DNA from: JBMOKU01 sp049324315
GTDB taxonomy: Bacteria > Bacillota > Clostridia > Peptostreptococcales > Thermotaleaceae
DNA: 64,000 nt
Assembly: GCA_049324315.1 (NCBI GenBank)
Contig: JBMOKU010000025.1
Coordinates: 1-64,000 of the forward strand
Direction of reading: 5' to 3'
Positions 24,861 through 33,791 of the stretch are shown in pieces. A program made the position numbers and the translations under genes. The stretch's first letter is position 1. Each line of letters starts with the position of its first letter. The notes beneath the pieces are model-generated. The model was not told the origin of the DNA and did not search any database. It saw only the letters and a list, made by a program, of their open reading frames with translations.

Positions 24861-25137
24861 ATGACGAGAAGAGTAGATATATAGGACAGCTTTCAGCGAG
24901 TTGGTGGCGGTGCGAGACCAATACTGGACGTATATTGAAGAACATCTCTGAGTTTCTAACCGAAATCCTGCGGGAGAGTAGACTTAGACGGAGCCGGACC
25001 GTTATACCACGGACAGTATCGAAGTTGCAGCAATGCTTTTTCCGTACTGGTAGAGAGTTGGGCTTTACAGCCAATTAGGGTGGTACCGCGGATCGTAACC
25101 TTCGTCCCTTTGTAATATAAGGGATGGAGGTTTTTTT
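24861..25137 (+). promoter_or_regulatory. T-box riboswitch, probably sensing tRNA-Asn
   Basis: The leader shows stem I with AGTAGA and the terminal-loop regions, the T-box sequence AGGGTGGTACCGCG (25077-25090), and a terminator in which AACCTTCGTCCCT (25097-25109) pairs with AGGGATGGAGGTT before a T-run. The specifier-loop 3' strand appears to be TGAAGAACA, placing AAC (Asn), followed by a purine, in the specifier position. That fits a downstream AspRS/GatCAB route making Asn-tRNA. The antiterminator UGGU would pair with A73 or wobble with G73. The specifier assignment is by manual folding. Confidence 0.88.
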
Positions 25138-25215
25138 ATTTGTCAAAAACATTCGTTTTGCTTCATCTGTCAGTTGTATGATACGATTTTACATTAGATT
25201 TTGAAATGAATACAT

Positions 25216-25281
25216 AGGTTAGAAAAGAAGGTCTGACTTCTAACTTCTAACCTCTAACTTCTAACTTCTAACTTCTAACTT
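25216..25281. repeat. 7-bp tandem repeat (ACTTCTA type) with inverted arm
   Basis: From 25236 about six copies of ACTTCTA run in tandem (one reads ACCTCTA). The preceding GGTTAGAAAAGAAG (25217-25230) is roughly complementary, so the array can fold into a hairpin. It lies between the T-box terminator and the aspS ribosome binding site. Confidence 0.8.
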
Positions 25282-25303
25282 ATTACACAAGGAGGGTTTA
25301 TCT

Positions 25304-26596
25304 ATGGAAAGGACATATGTTGCGGATATTCAAAAGGTCGATGGACAAGAGGTTTTATTGAAGGGTTGGATATATAAAATCAGAAGCTTTGGAAAGTTTG
25401 GATTTGTGATGCTGCGGGATAAAACAGGGGTTGGGCAGCTGGTGGTAGATGATATGGAGCTGCTAAAGTCCCTGAAGCAGGAGATGGCTGTAGAAGTGAC
25501 GGGTAAACCCGTCCCTAACGAAAAAGCCCCTTACGGCACAGAAATTCAGGTATCTGAAATCAAAGTGATCGGCAATACGTATTATGATTTGCTACCTTTT
25601 CAGATTAACGAAAAAGAAATCAATGCCACATTGGAAAAGCAGCTGGATTATCGGACGATCAGCTTACGGAGACCGGATAGAAGAGCTATTTTTAAAGTGC
25701 AGGAAGAAATCGTAGAGGCATTCCGTACCTATCTACGAGGTAAGAGATTCTCAGAAATGCATACGCCGAAGATTATTGCCACCGGTACAGAGGGAGGCTC
25801 TGAAGTATTTACAGTTAATTATTTTGACAGAAGAGCATTCTTAACCCAGAGTCCACAGTTTTATAAGCAAATGATGGTGGGTGCCGGCTTTGAGAGAGTT
25901 TTCGAAATAGGACACGCTTACAGGGCAGAGCTTCATAACACATGGAGACATCTCAACGAATATGTAAGCTTGGACGTGGAAATGGGATTCATTCAAGACG
26001 AACACGATCTGATGGACTTGGAAGAGGGATTCATGAAGTACCTTTTTACCCATCTGAATAAGGTGTGCAAGGAAGAACTGGATATGTTCGGTATTCAGCT
26101 TCCTGAGATCAAGAAAATACCAAGGATTCCATTGTCAGAAGCTCAAAGGATTCTTTTAGAAGAGTTCGGAAAGAAATCTCCTGTAGGAAATATTGACGCA
26201 GAGGGCGAGGCCATATTCTCCCAATATGTTAAGGATGAATACAACAGTGATTTTGTATTCCTCACTAAATATCCCATAGCCAAAAGGCCGATGTATACCA
26301 TGCCGGATCAGGAATTGGAGGGTATGACCAAGAGCTTTGACTTGATCTATAAGGGCTTGGAGGTTACCACCGGGGGACAGAGGATTCACGATTATGAAAT
26401 GCTGGTGGAAAACATCAGAAAGTTTGGCTGCAACCCGGATGACTTTGACTTCTATGTGGAAAGCTTTAAATACGGTATGCCCCCTCATGGTGGTTTTGCC
26501 ATAGGATTAGAGAGACTAACCATGAAGATATTGGGCTTGGATAACATCCGTCAAGCCACCCTATTCCCAAGAGACATGAACAGAATAACCCCATAA
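25304..26596 (+). CDS. aspS: aspartyl-tRNA synthetase, archaeal-type (likely non-discriminating)
   Basis: A 430-aa class IIb synthetase: an N-terminal OB-fold anticodon-binding domain (about 1-100, with LKGWIYKIRSFGKFGFVMLRD) and a catalytic core with motif 2 (FEIGHAYRAELHNTWRHLNE) and motif 3 (GGFAIGLERLTMKILG). It lacks the large GAD insertion of the about 590-aa bacterial-type AspRS, so it belongs to the archaeal/AspRS2 type. Directly before gatCAB and behind a T-box that appears to read an Asn codon, it most likely charges tRNA-Asn with Asp for later amidation. GGAGGG precedes the ATG. Confidence 0.9.
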   Translation: MERTYVADIQKVDGQEVLLKGWIYKIRSFGKFGFVMLRDKTGVGQLVVDDMELLKSLKQEMAVEVTGKPVPNEKAPYGTEIQVSEIKVIGNTYYDLLPFQINEKEINATLEKQLDYRTISLRRPDRRAIFKVQEEIVEAFRTYLRGKRFSEMHTPKIIATGTEGGSEVFTVNYFDRRAFLTQSPQFYKQMMVGAGFERVFEIGHAYRAELHNTWRHLNEYVSLDVEMGFIQDEHDLMDLEEGFMKYLFTHLNKVCKEELDMFGIQLPEIKKIPRIPLSEAQRILLEEFGKKSPVGNIDAEGEAIFSQYVKDEYNSDFVFLTKYPIAKRPMYTMPDQELEGMTKSFDLIYKGLEVTTGGQRIHDYEMLVENIRKFGCNPDDFDFYVESFKYGMPPHGGFAIGLERLTMKILGLDNIRQATLFPRDMNRITP

Positions 26597-26610
26597 GGAG
26601 GATAAGGATT

Positions 26611-26895
26611 ATGAAAATGAATATTGAAGATGTGAACTATGTAGCGAAGCTGGCGAAACTGAGCTTTACTGAGGCGGAAGCTGAGCAAATTGCCCAGGAG
26701 TTTGATGATATTCTGACCCACTTTGATAATATCAATCAAATAGATTTAGGCAGTGTGGATGTCTATGCCTTTGAACATGAAAAGTCCGTTGTTCGTCAGG
26801 ATGAAGTGAAGTATTTTGAAGATAAAGATGCCTTATTTGGAAATGTGAAGACGGGCAGAGATACGTATATCCAAATACCAAAAGTTATTGAGTAA
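26611..26895 (+). CDS. gatC: Asp-tRNA(Asn)/Glu-tRNA(Gln) amidotransferase subunit C
   Basis: A 94-aa subunit that wraps around GatA/GatB and stabilises the GatCAB complex. The family pattern VNYVAKLAKLSFTEAEAEQI near the N-terminus and the acidic C-terminal strap (DEVKYFEDKDALFGNVKT) are clear. It starts 14 nt after aspS with AGGAGG. Together with gatA and gatB it converts Asp-tRNA-Asn to Asn-tRNA-Asn. Confidence 0.93.
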   Translation: MKMNIEDVNYVAKLAKLSFTEAEAEQIAQEFDDILTHFDNINQIDLGSVDVYAFEHEKSVVRQDEVKYFEDKDALFGNVKTGRDTYIQIPKVIE

Positions 26896-26971
26896 GGTAT
26901 CTGAAATAAAATCATTGGTCAACGATACTGACTAATTATTTTGTTGAAGATGCCTAGAGGAGGGAAATCTG

Positions 26972-28447
26972 TTGAAGGTAGAATATATGACCATAGAAGA
27001 GATGCAAAGAGGACTGAGACAAAAAGAATTTACGACGAAAGAATTGGTTCGCAGCTCTTTGGACAGGATTCAAAAGCTGGATGAGAAAGTAAGAGCGTTT
27101 ATTACCCTGTGTGAAGAAGAGGCAATGAAAGAAGCTGAGCAAATAGATGAAAAGCTGGAGCGTGGAGAAGAACTGGGATCATTGGCAGGCATTCCGGTAG
27201 CCGTGAAAGACAACATGTGTACCAAAGGCATTAAAACTACCTGTGCTTCAAAAATTTTGGAGGATTTTGTTCCACCCTACAACGCTACCGTGGTGGAGAG
27301 ATTAAAAGAATCTGGTGCCATTATCATCGGAAAAACGAATTTAGATGAGTTTGCCATGGGCTCATCAACAGAAAACTCCTATTTTCATAAGACCAAGAAT
27401 CCATGGGACTTAGAAAAAGTGCCTGGAGGTTCATCCGGGGGAGCAGCGGCGGTCATTGCTGCCGGTTATGTACCCTTATCCTATGGTTCTGATACAGGAG
27501 GATCAATCCGCCAGCCCGCAGCTTTTTGCGGTGCAGTAGGATTAAAGCCTACCTATGGGTTAGTTTCCAGATATGGGTTGATAGCCTTTGGATCTTCCTT
27601 GGACCAGATCGGACCCATTACCAGGACGGTAAAGGATTGTGTCCTAGGTCTTGAAGCAGTACAAGGAAACGATCCATTGGACGGGACCAGTGTTCAAGGT
27701 CAAGTAGAAAAGGATTATATGTCAGCGTTAGAAAAGGGCGCGAAAGGTCTGAAAATAGGAATTCCTAAGGAATTCTTCCAAGAGGGATTGGATGAAGAAA
27801 TCAAAAAATCTGTGGAAGACGCTGCAGCCAGATTGGAAAGATTGGGTGCAGAGATAGAAACCTTCTCCCTTCCCATTGCTGACGCGGGATTGTCTGCATA
27901 TTACATTATTTCTTCCGCCGAGGCTAGCTCAAACCTAGCCAGATACGACGGTGTCCGTTACGGTTATCGTGCGGCGGATTATGATGGTATTGAAGAACTC
28001 ATTGTAAAAACCAGAACGGAAGGCTTTGGTCGGGAAGTGAAAAGAAGAATCATGCTGGGAACCTATGCCCTTTCATCCGGATATTATGATGCTTACTATA
28101 AAAAGGCCATGCAGCTGAAGCAAAAAATCAAGCAAGAGTTCAAACATGCCTTTCAAAAGTATGACATCGTACTGAGTCCCACATCGCCGGTTTTACCTTT
28201 TACTATCGGAGAAAAGTCAAACAATCCATTGGAAATGTATCTGGCAGATATTTATACCATCAACATCAACCTAGCCGGTCTTCCTGCTCTGTCTATGCCT
28301 TGTGGATTCAGTAAATCAAGGCTGCCCATCGGACTGCAGTTGATCGGAGACCACTACAGCGAGAAGACACTATTCCGTGCAGCCTATGGGTTGGAACAGG
28401 ATTTGAATATTTATCAGAAAACTGCTTTTGTAGGGGAGGGAGCATAA
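26972..28447 (+). CDS. gatA: Asp-tRNA(Asn)/Glu-tRNA(Gln) amidotransferase subunit A
   Basis: A 491-aa amidase-signature enzyme that hydrolyses glutamine and supplies ammonia to GatB. The catalytic Lys (in PVAVKDNM), the Ser-cis-Ser (GGSSGGAAA) and the nucleophilic Ser (SDTGGSIRQPA) are all present. Starts at TTG after GAGGAGGG. The stop abuts the gatB start (TAAATG), consistent with translational coupling. Confidence 0.95.
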   Translation: MKVEYMTIEEMQRGLRQKEFTTKELVRSSLDRIQKLDEKVRAFITLCEEEAMKEAEQIDEKLERGEELGSLAGIPVAVKDNMCTKGIKTTCASKILEDFVPPYNATVVERLKESGAIIIGKTNLDEFAMGSSTENSYFHKTKNPWDLEKVPGGSSGGAAAVIAAGYVPLSYGSDTGGSIRQPAAFCGAVGLKPTYGLVSRYGLIAFGSSLDQIGPITRTVKDCVLGLEAVQGNDPLDGTSVQGQVEKDYMSALEKGAKGLKIGIPKEFFQEGLDEEIKKSVEDAAARLERLGAEIETFSLPIADAGLSAYYIISSAEASSNLARYDGVRYGYRAADYDGIEELIVKTRTEGFGREVKRRIMLGTYALSSGYYDAYYKKAMQLKQKIKQEFKHAFQKYDIVLSPTSPVLPFTIGEKSNNPLEMYLADIYTININLAGLPALSMPCGFSKSRLPIGLQLIGDHYSEKTLFRAAYGLEQDLNIYQKTAFVGEGA

Positions 28448-29887
28448 ATGGGATTTGAAACAGTTATCGGTTTAGAAATACATGTGGAGTTAGATACCAA
28501 GTCAAAAATATTCTGTTCCTGCTCTACGGCATTTGGTGCAAAACCCAATGAAAATACTTGTCCTATATGTACGGGTATGCCGGGAACACTGCCGGTATTG
28601 AACGAAGAGGTAGTCAATCTGGCCATGCGGGCAGGGATGGCACTAAACTGTGAAATCAATATGATCAATAAGGCAGATAGAAAAAACTATTTCTATCCTG
28701 ACCTGCCAAAAGCCTATCAGATATCTCAATTTGATATGCCCATCTGTAAGAATGGCTTTATTGAAATTGATAGCGTCGGGGAAAAGAAGAAGATCGGCAT
28801 AACAAGAATACACATAGAGGAAGACGCAGGCAAACTAATCCACATGGAGGATGAACCTTATACCTTGGTGGATTATAACAGGACGGGGGTGCCTCTGATT
28901 GAGATCGTAAGCGAGCCGGACCTGAGATCCGTAGAAGATGCCGTTACGTTCTTAAAAACTTTGAAGGCCATCCTGCAATATGCTGAGATTTCCGATTGTC
29001 GAATGGAGCAGGGCTCCCTTCGATGTGATGCCAACATATCCGTTCGTGAAATAGGACAAAAAACCTTCAATACAAAGGTTGAAATCAAGAACCTGAACTC
29101 CTTTAAGGAGGTAGGGAAAGCCCTGGAGAAAGAAGAGAAGAGACAAACGGAATTGTATCGCTATGGCGAAGGAGATAAAATCAAACAGGAAACAAGGAAA
29201 TGGGATGCTGCAAAGGGCAGAACCATTCCTATGCGTTCTAAGGAAGATGCCCATGATTATCGTTATTTCCCGGAACCGGATCTGCCGCCGGTCATCATTG
29301 AAGATGCCATGCTGACGAAGGTACAGGAGACCATTCCAGAGCTGCCACAGCAAAAGAGAATAAGATTCTTGGATGCCTATGGTCTTGGAGAGAAGGAAGT
29401 AGATATTTTAATCGGCAGCAAGAATCTGGCTAACTATTATGAAAAAGTAGTGTCCTTTGGTGCGAATCCTAAGGATGCAGCCAACTGGATATTGGTAGAC
29501 ATTTTAAGAGTATTAAAGGATGTTGAGGAAGAGGATGCGCCGATTCCTGTAAACGCAGAAAGTCTTGCGAAATTAATTGCCCTCATTGATGAAGGCACCA
29601 TCAGCCGAACGGCAGGAAAAGAAGTATTTGATGAGCTGCTGGTGTCCGATAGAACACCGGAGCAGATCGTAGAAGAAAAGGGCTTGAGACAGATGAGTGG
29701 TACCGGAGAACTGGAGGAAGTCGTTGGAAAGGTTATCGGAGAACACCCTCAAGCAGTGGAAGACTTTAAAAGCGGAAAGCCCCAGGCCGTAGGATTCTTG
29801 ATGGGACAGTTGATGAAAGCCACCAAGGGCAAGGCCAATCCAAAGCTGGCAAAGGATTTGATTGCTGCAAAGCTGGCAGAATTGTAG
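28448..29887 (+). CDS. gatB: Asp-tRNA(Asn)/Glu-tRNA(Gln) amidotransferase subunit B
   Basis: A 479-aa subunit that activates the tRNA-bound Asp or Glu by phosphorylation and amidates it. The start MGFETVIGLEIHVEL, the zinc Cys motif (CSCSTAFGAKPNENTCPIC), HIEEDAGKL and the helical/YqeY-like tRNA-binding tail (PQAVGFLMGQLMKATKGKANP) are all recognisable. Last gene of the T-box operon; a terminator follows 50 nt later. Confidence 0.95.
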   Translation: MGFETVIGLEIHVELDTKSKIFCSCSTAFGAKPNENTCPICTGMPGTLPVLNEEVVNLAMRAGMALNCEINMINKADRKNYFYPDLPKAYQISQFDMPICKNGFIEIDSVGEKKKIGITRIHIEEDAGKLIHMEDEPYTLVDYNRTGVPLIEIVSEPDLRSVEDAVTFLKTLKAILQYAEISDCRMEQGSLRCDANISVREIGQKTFNTKVEIKNLNSFKEVGKALEKEEKRQTELYRYGEGDKIKQETRKWDAAKGRTIPMRSKEDAHDYRYFPEPDLPPVIIEDAMLTKVQETIPELPQQKRIRFLDAYGLGEKEVDILIGSKNLANYYEKVVSFGANPKDAANWILVDILRVLKDVEEEDAPIPVNAESLAKLIALIDEGTISRTAGKEVFDELLVSDRTPEQIVEEKGLRQMSGTGELEEVVGKVIGEHPQAVEDFKSGKPQAVGFLMGQLMKATKGKANPKLAKDLIAAKLAEL

Positions 29888-29936
29888 GTTCATATTGATT
29901 AAAGAAACATATATAGAATATTGTGAAATAGCGAAG

Positions 29937-29983
29937 AAAGAGATTTATGGAAGTGATTTTTTATTTCCAAAATCTCTTTTTTT
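29937..29983 (+). terminator. terminator of the aspS-gatCAB operon
   Basis: AAAGAGATTT and GGAA pair with TTTCC and AATCTCTTT, ending in a T-run. Confidence 0.85.
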
Positions 29984-30433
29984 ATGGAAAAAAGGGTTCA
30001 TACTTTCTTTATTCTTTCTTAAGAAAAACTTAATAATTTGTTTCTAAATACTTCATCTCTATAACTTATTATGATACTAGCTATGTAGGAACTCCCATTG
30101 TTTCTATTATTATGAAATTATAGATAAGTTATATATGCGTTAACAAAACTGTGACAAAATCTATTTATTTTTGTAACAATAACGAAACCAAAATGAAAAA
30201 ATATAGGGATATACTTAAAAATTGCTTAGATACAGTCGGTTTTAGAGATAGATAATCGCGTCATAGTATAGATATCCTTTCTTGTTAATGTGGGTATTGC
30301 CTGGTGACGATAGTCTACATTATTTAGATGAGGAGCTCTACATAAATTCATAATATAAACCATTAAAATTTCAAGGATTATGGCGTTTTGTAAACACCTG
30401 TTATGAAATTATTTAAAGGGGAGGAGAACGAAT

Positions 30434-30596
30434 TTGAAGAAAAATCAAAAAATATCCTAAGGGAAATAACGCATTTCTTATTGCAAAATATCGTGTTGTT
30501 TATCTCGTTATTTTAGTTGTTATACTATTATACCTTTGTAATTTTTATAAATTTGATATACAATTGTACTATTCAATAGGCAAAAGGTGCCTATAA
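30434..30596 (+). pseudogene. frameshifted small membrane-protein ORF (remnant)
   Basis: GGGGAGGAG precedes a TTG start (30434) reading MKKNQKIS and then a stop (30458). One base further, another frame continues KGNNAFLIAKYRVVYLVILVVILLYL to a stop at 30596. Removing one base would give one about 53-aa protein with a basic N-terminus and a single membrane helix. It may be a decayed gene start or simply an uninterpreted leader. The rest of the 29984-30680 gap holds no other clear gene and no riboswitch I recognise. Confidence 0.4.
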
Positions 30597-30680
30597 GCTA
30601 TATAGAAAATTATATAAAGGATTATATAATGAACATTATACGCATGGATGCAGCTTATGATAATATAGGAGGTGTTACAT

Positions 30681-31370
30681 GTGTATCAAGTTTACCTAGT
30701 AGAAAATGATATACATCTAAATAATTTATTTTCATCGTATATGCAAAAAGAAGGGTGGACCATTACGTCCTTTCTTGAGGGAGAAAATGCTTACAAATAT
30801 ATAGATAAATGCCCGCATATATGGGTTATAAACAGCAATCCGCCAAATGTAGATGGCTATCAAATTTTAAACGAAATTAAGGAACGATATCCTCAGATTC
30901 CTGTAATGTTAACCTCAGAGCGGAATTCCGGGATGGATCGGGTGATAGGACTGGAAATGGGCTGTGAGGACTATTTGTACAAGCCTTTTTTGCCAAAGGA
31001 ACTAGTTATACGGACGAGGAAGATACTGGATAGGATCTATGGAAACAGGTTGGCATCATATAGAGCAACTGTTTATGAAATTCCCCCGTATACCATTGAT
31101 GAAACAAAGAGGCTTGTTTTCGAGAACGATAATATGGTTAATCTGACCTCCAAGGAACTGGATCTATTAATTCTGTTTGTGAAAAACCCCCTTCGAACAT
31201 TTTCCAGAGAACAGGTACTCAGGTATATATGGGATGGAGAGCATTTTGGATCAGAACGCTCCGTTGATGATTTAGTACGAAGATTACGTAAGAAAATGAG
31301 ATTTTTGAGAATAGAATCAATTTATGGATATGGTTATAGATTTCTAAGAATCCATAGCTTAAATAAATGA
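30681..31370 (+). CDS. OmpR/PhoB-type response regulator with degenerate receiver domain
   Basis: A 229-aa regulator with a receiver domain (1-115) and a winged-helix DNA-binding domain (about 130-225, LTSKELDLLILFVKNPLRTF and DDLVRRLRKK). The receiver lacks the phospho-acceptor: the motif that is normally D-x-x-x-P-x-x-D-G reads NSNPPNVDG, so Asn51 replaces Asp. The acidic pair near the N-terminus is VEND, with Asn9 in place of an acid. Thr78 and Lys101 are retained. It is thus probably a phosphorylation-independent regulator. The GTG at 30681 follows AGGAGGTG. No kinase is adjacent. It sits directly upstream of the flagellar genes, which it may regulate (inference). Confidence 0.85.
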   Translation: MYQVYLVENDIHLNNLFSSYMQKEGWTITSFLEGENAYKYIDKCPHIWVINSNPPNVDGYQILNEIKERYPQIPVMLTSERNSGMDRVIGLEMGCEDYLYKPFLPKELVIRTRKILDRIYGNRLASYRATVYEIPPYTIDETKRLVFENDNMVNLTSKELDLLILFVKNPLRTFSREQVLRYIWDGEHFGSERSVDDLVRRLRKKMRFLRIESIYGYGYRFLRIHSLNK

Positions 31371-31372
31371 AA

Positions 31373-31423
31373 AATAGAAAGCCACTAACGGAATGAAACT
31401 TCGTTAGTGGCTTTCTATTTTTT
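31373..31423 (+). terminator. terminator of the response-regulator gene
   Basis: AATAGAAAGCCACTAACG and CGTTAGTGGCTTTCTATT form an 18-bp perfect stem followed by TTTT. Confidence 0.9.
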
Positions 31424-31432
31424 ATGAAATTT

Positions 31433-31487
31433 CACAATTTCACATAATTAACATAATTTTTCATAATAAATCATAATTTCTCATAAA
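31433..31487. repeat. six CATAAT-type direct repeats phased at about 10 bp
   Basis: CACAAT at 31433 is followed by CATAAT at 31443, 31452, 31462 and 31472, and CATAAA at 31482. Spacing of 9-10 bp puts every copy on the same face of the helix. The array lies between the atypical response regulator and flgD, so it may be a cooperative binding site or a bent-DNA region. Confidence 0.65.
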
Positions 31488-31509
31488 ACTTCAGAAATTC
31501 TACCGTATT
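31484..31509 (+). promoter_or_regulatory. possible sigma-D (flagellar) promoter before flgD
   Basis: TAAA (31484-31487), 14 bp, ACCGTATT (31502-31509); the CCG core is kept but the match to GCCGATAT is partial. Confidence 0.3.
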
Positions 31510-31572
31510 TGGCTGTTACCATCTAAATAATAAAAAAAATATCTAAAATTGTAGAAAAATGAGGTGGAAAAA

Positions 31573-32361
31573 ATGGCAATCAGCAGTATTACAAATACAA
31601 CATCGTCGACGACCAGTACCCAACGAACTTCAAATTCAGAATTGGGCAAGGATGATTTTATGAATCTTTTAATAACGGAGCTAAAATACCAGGATCCTCT
31701 GGATCCTATGGAAGGTACAGAGTATGTCACCCAGCTGGCGCAGTTCAGTACACTGGAACAGATGTATAATTTGAACACCAGCTTATCTTCCATGGAGGCT
31801 CTTAGCATGACAGGAAAATATATCACGGCTACAGTCACAGACAGTACGGGTACAACATCATTGATAGAGGGAACGGTAGATTCCGTAAAGATGAAAAATG
31901 GAAAGGCTACACTGGTAGTAAATGGGACCGATGTAGAAATGGAAAATGTGACGAATGTTTATGACTATGACAGGTCAGACATATCCAGTCTGACTTCAAT
32001 GATCGGTAAAACTGGTAAAGGGTATATTTATGATTCTGACAGCCTTGATGTAATCAATGTAGAAGGAACGATATCGGGAGTGGAAAAAGGCAAATATGAA
32101 GATTATGCACTGATGGATGGCGTAAAACTTACACTTCAATCGATTACTTCAGATGATTACAAAAGTTCTCAAAGCAAGATGAGCTATTTGAATGACAATA
32201 TCGGAAACGAGATAAGCATAGAAGTCAAGGACAGCAGTACAGGCAAGGTTGTTTCTGTGACAGCCGTGTTGGACGGTGCAACGGAGGAAAGCGACGGCAG
32301 TATCACGGTAACGATGAGCAATGTTAGAGTTCCTGAGGATGGAATTTATAGCGTTAAATGA
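31573..32361 (+). CDS. flgD: flagellar hook-capping protein FlgD
   Basis: A 262-aa scaffold protein that caps the growing hook. The conserved N-terminal domain is obvious: GKDDFMNLLITELKYQDPLD followed by TEYVTQLAQFSTLEQMYNL. The C-terminal half is Ser/Thr/Asp-rich as usual. ATG at 31573 is chosen because GAGGTG is then well placed; a GTG at 31564 lies inside that Shine-Dalgarno. First gene of the flagellar cluster; flgE follows after 29 nt. Confidence 0.9.
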   Translation: MAISSITNTTSSTTSTQRTSNSELGKDDFMNLLITELKYQDPLDPMEGTEYVTQLAQFSTLEQMYNLNTSLSSMEALSMTGKYITATVTDSTGTTSLIEGTVDSVKMKNGKATLVVNGTDVEMENVTNVYDYDRSDISSLTSMIGKTGKGYIYDSDSLDVINVEGTISGVEKGKYEDYALMDGVKLTLQSITSDDYKSSQSKMSYLNDNIGNEISIEVKDSSTGKVVSVTAVLDGATEESDGSITVTMSNVRVPEDGIYSVK

Positions 32362-32390
32362 TGAAAGTACATAGATAGGGGGAAATGGTT

Positions 32391-33740
32391 ATGATGCGAG
32401 CTATATATTCCGGTGTTTCCGGATTGAAGGCACACCAACAAGCGATGGATGTTATTGGGAATAATGTTGCAAATGTTAATACTACTGCTTATAAGGCTTC
32501 GAGGGTAACCTTCAGCGATATTTTTAACCAGACCTTGAGCAGCGCCACCGGAGCGGATCCAACTACCGGGAGGGGAGGAAGCAATGCCAAACAGGTTGGA
32601 CTTGGGTCACAGGTAGCTTCCATTGATATTCTAATGTCAAGGGGAAGTACGGAAACCACTGGAAATACAACGGACCTTGCGATAAACGGCAACGGCTTCT
32701 TCATTGTTAGAAATGGAACAACCGGTGAGTATATGTTTACAAGGGCAGGTAACTTCTCAATCGATGAAAACGGAAACCTCACCACCAGTGATGGCATGAA
32801 TATATATGGATGGCAGGACTACGGCGGAACGAAACAGTCGGACGGTACTTACAAATTTGATACGAATACAGGTGTTGAGCCTATTAATATCTATTCTGAC
32901 AGCTACAACAAGAATAAAAAGATTATCTCAGCAGATGCAACAGGAAAAGCTGCTTTCACAGGGAGCCTCGATTCCTCCGAGGAACCTGTAGGTACTGCCA
33001 TCAACGATATTGGGACCACAGACCCTGAAGCACAGTATAGTACAACCATGGCTGTATATGACAGCTTGGGAAACAAGCATCAGGCAAATGTTAATTTTAC
33101 AAAATGCTACGTGGATACGTCTGACGCTGATAATCCTGTCACAACCTGGTACTGGAGTGTTGGAGACAGCTCTGATGCGTCAGTTTCAGGGGCCAGCGGA
33201 TACCTCAAATTTAACAGCAGCGGCGAACTTGTCACTGATGATCCGGATTACAGTACAACGCCGGAAATCAATATTACGCCAGATGCCTCTACCAGTGCAA
33301 GTGCTTTTACTGTAGAACTTGATTTTTCAAACCTCACTATGACCTCTGATGATAGTTCCGTACAAACCAGCGAGGTAGATGGAGGTGTATCCGGTACACT
33401 GGATGATATATCCATTGACGCTAATGGAATCATTATGGGTGTATATTCCAATGGACAGAAGAAACCTCTTGGAATGATTGGGCTTGCCCAATTCGACAAT
33501 GCTTCCGGACTTGAGCGGGTAGGTACGAACTACTACAGGACAAGCTCAAACTCTGGTGATTTTAGCAACGCTGTTGCAGCAAATGGCACATTGTCTTCCG
33601 GAGCCCTTGAAATGTCGAACGTAGATCTTTCTGCTGAGTTTAGCAAAATGATTATTGTACAAAGGGGTTACCAGGCGAACAGCAGAATCATCACCACGTC
33701 AGACGAGATGTTGGAGGAGCTTATCAATATGAAGAGATAA
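32391..33740 (+). CDS. flgE: flagellar hook protein FlgE
   Basis: A 449-aa rod/hook family protein. The N-terminus has the axial motif GVSGLKAHQQAMDVIGNNVANVNTTAYK (start and end of the motif clear), and the C-terminus the matching coil region MIIVQRGYQANSRIITTSDE. The middle contains the FlgE D1/D2 region with MAVYDSLGNKH. AGGGGG is 8 nt before ATG 32391; the upstream ATG 32385 is too close. Its position next to flgK/flgL instead of in a large fla/che operon is unusual. Confidence 0.9.
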   Translation: MMRAIYSGVSGLKAHQQAMDVIGNNVANVNTTAYKASRVTFSDIFNQTLSSATGADPTTGRGGSNAKQVGLGSQVASIDILMSRGSTETTGNTTDLAINGNGFFIVRNGTTGEYMFTRAGNFSIDENGNLTTSDGMNIYGWQDYGGTKQSDGTYKFDTNTGVEPINIYSDSYNKNKKIISADATGKAAFTGSLDSSEEPVGTAINDIGTTDPEAQYSTTMAVYDSLGNKHQANVNFTKCYVDTSDADNPVTTWYWSVGDSSDASVSGASGYLKFNSSGELVTDDPDYSTTPEINITPDASTSASAFTVELDFSNLTMTSDDSSVQTSEVDGGVSGTLDDISIDANGIIMGVYSNGQKKPLGMIGLAQFDNASGLERVGTNYYRTSSNSGDFSNAVAANGTLSSGALEMSNVDLSAEFSKMIIVQRGYQANSRIITTSDEMLEELINMKR

Positions 33741-33791
33741 CTTTAGGCGATTATCTACGAATTAATATTTTATACGAGAGGAGGAGCTGGT

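Noticed and set aside
24835..25078. Frames on both strands across the T-box
   Set aside because: They are shadows of the structured RNA leader.
29984..30680. c-di-GMP or other riboswitch in the long leader before the response regulator
   Set aside because: No GEMM or other known aptamer core was found on either strand by eye.
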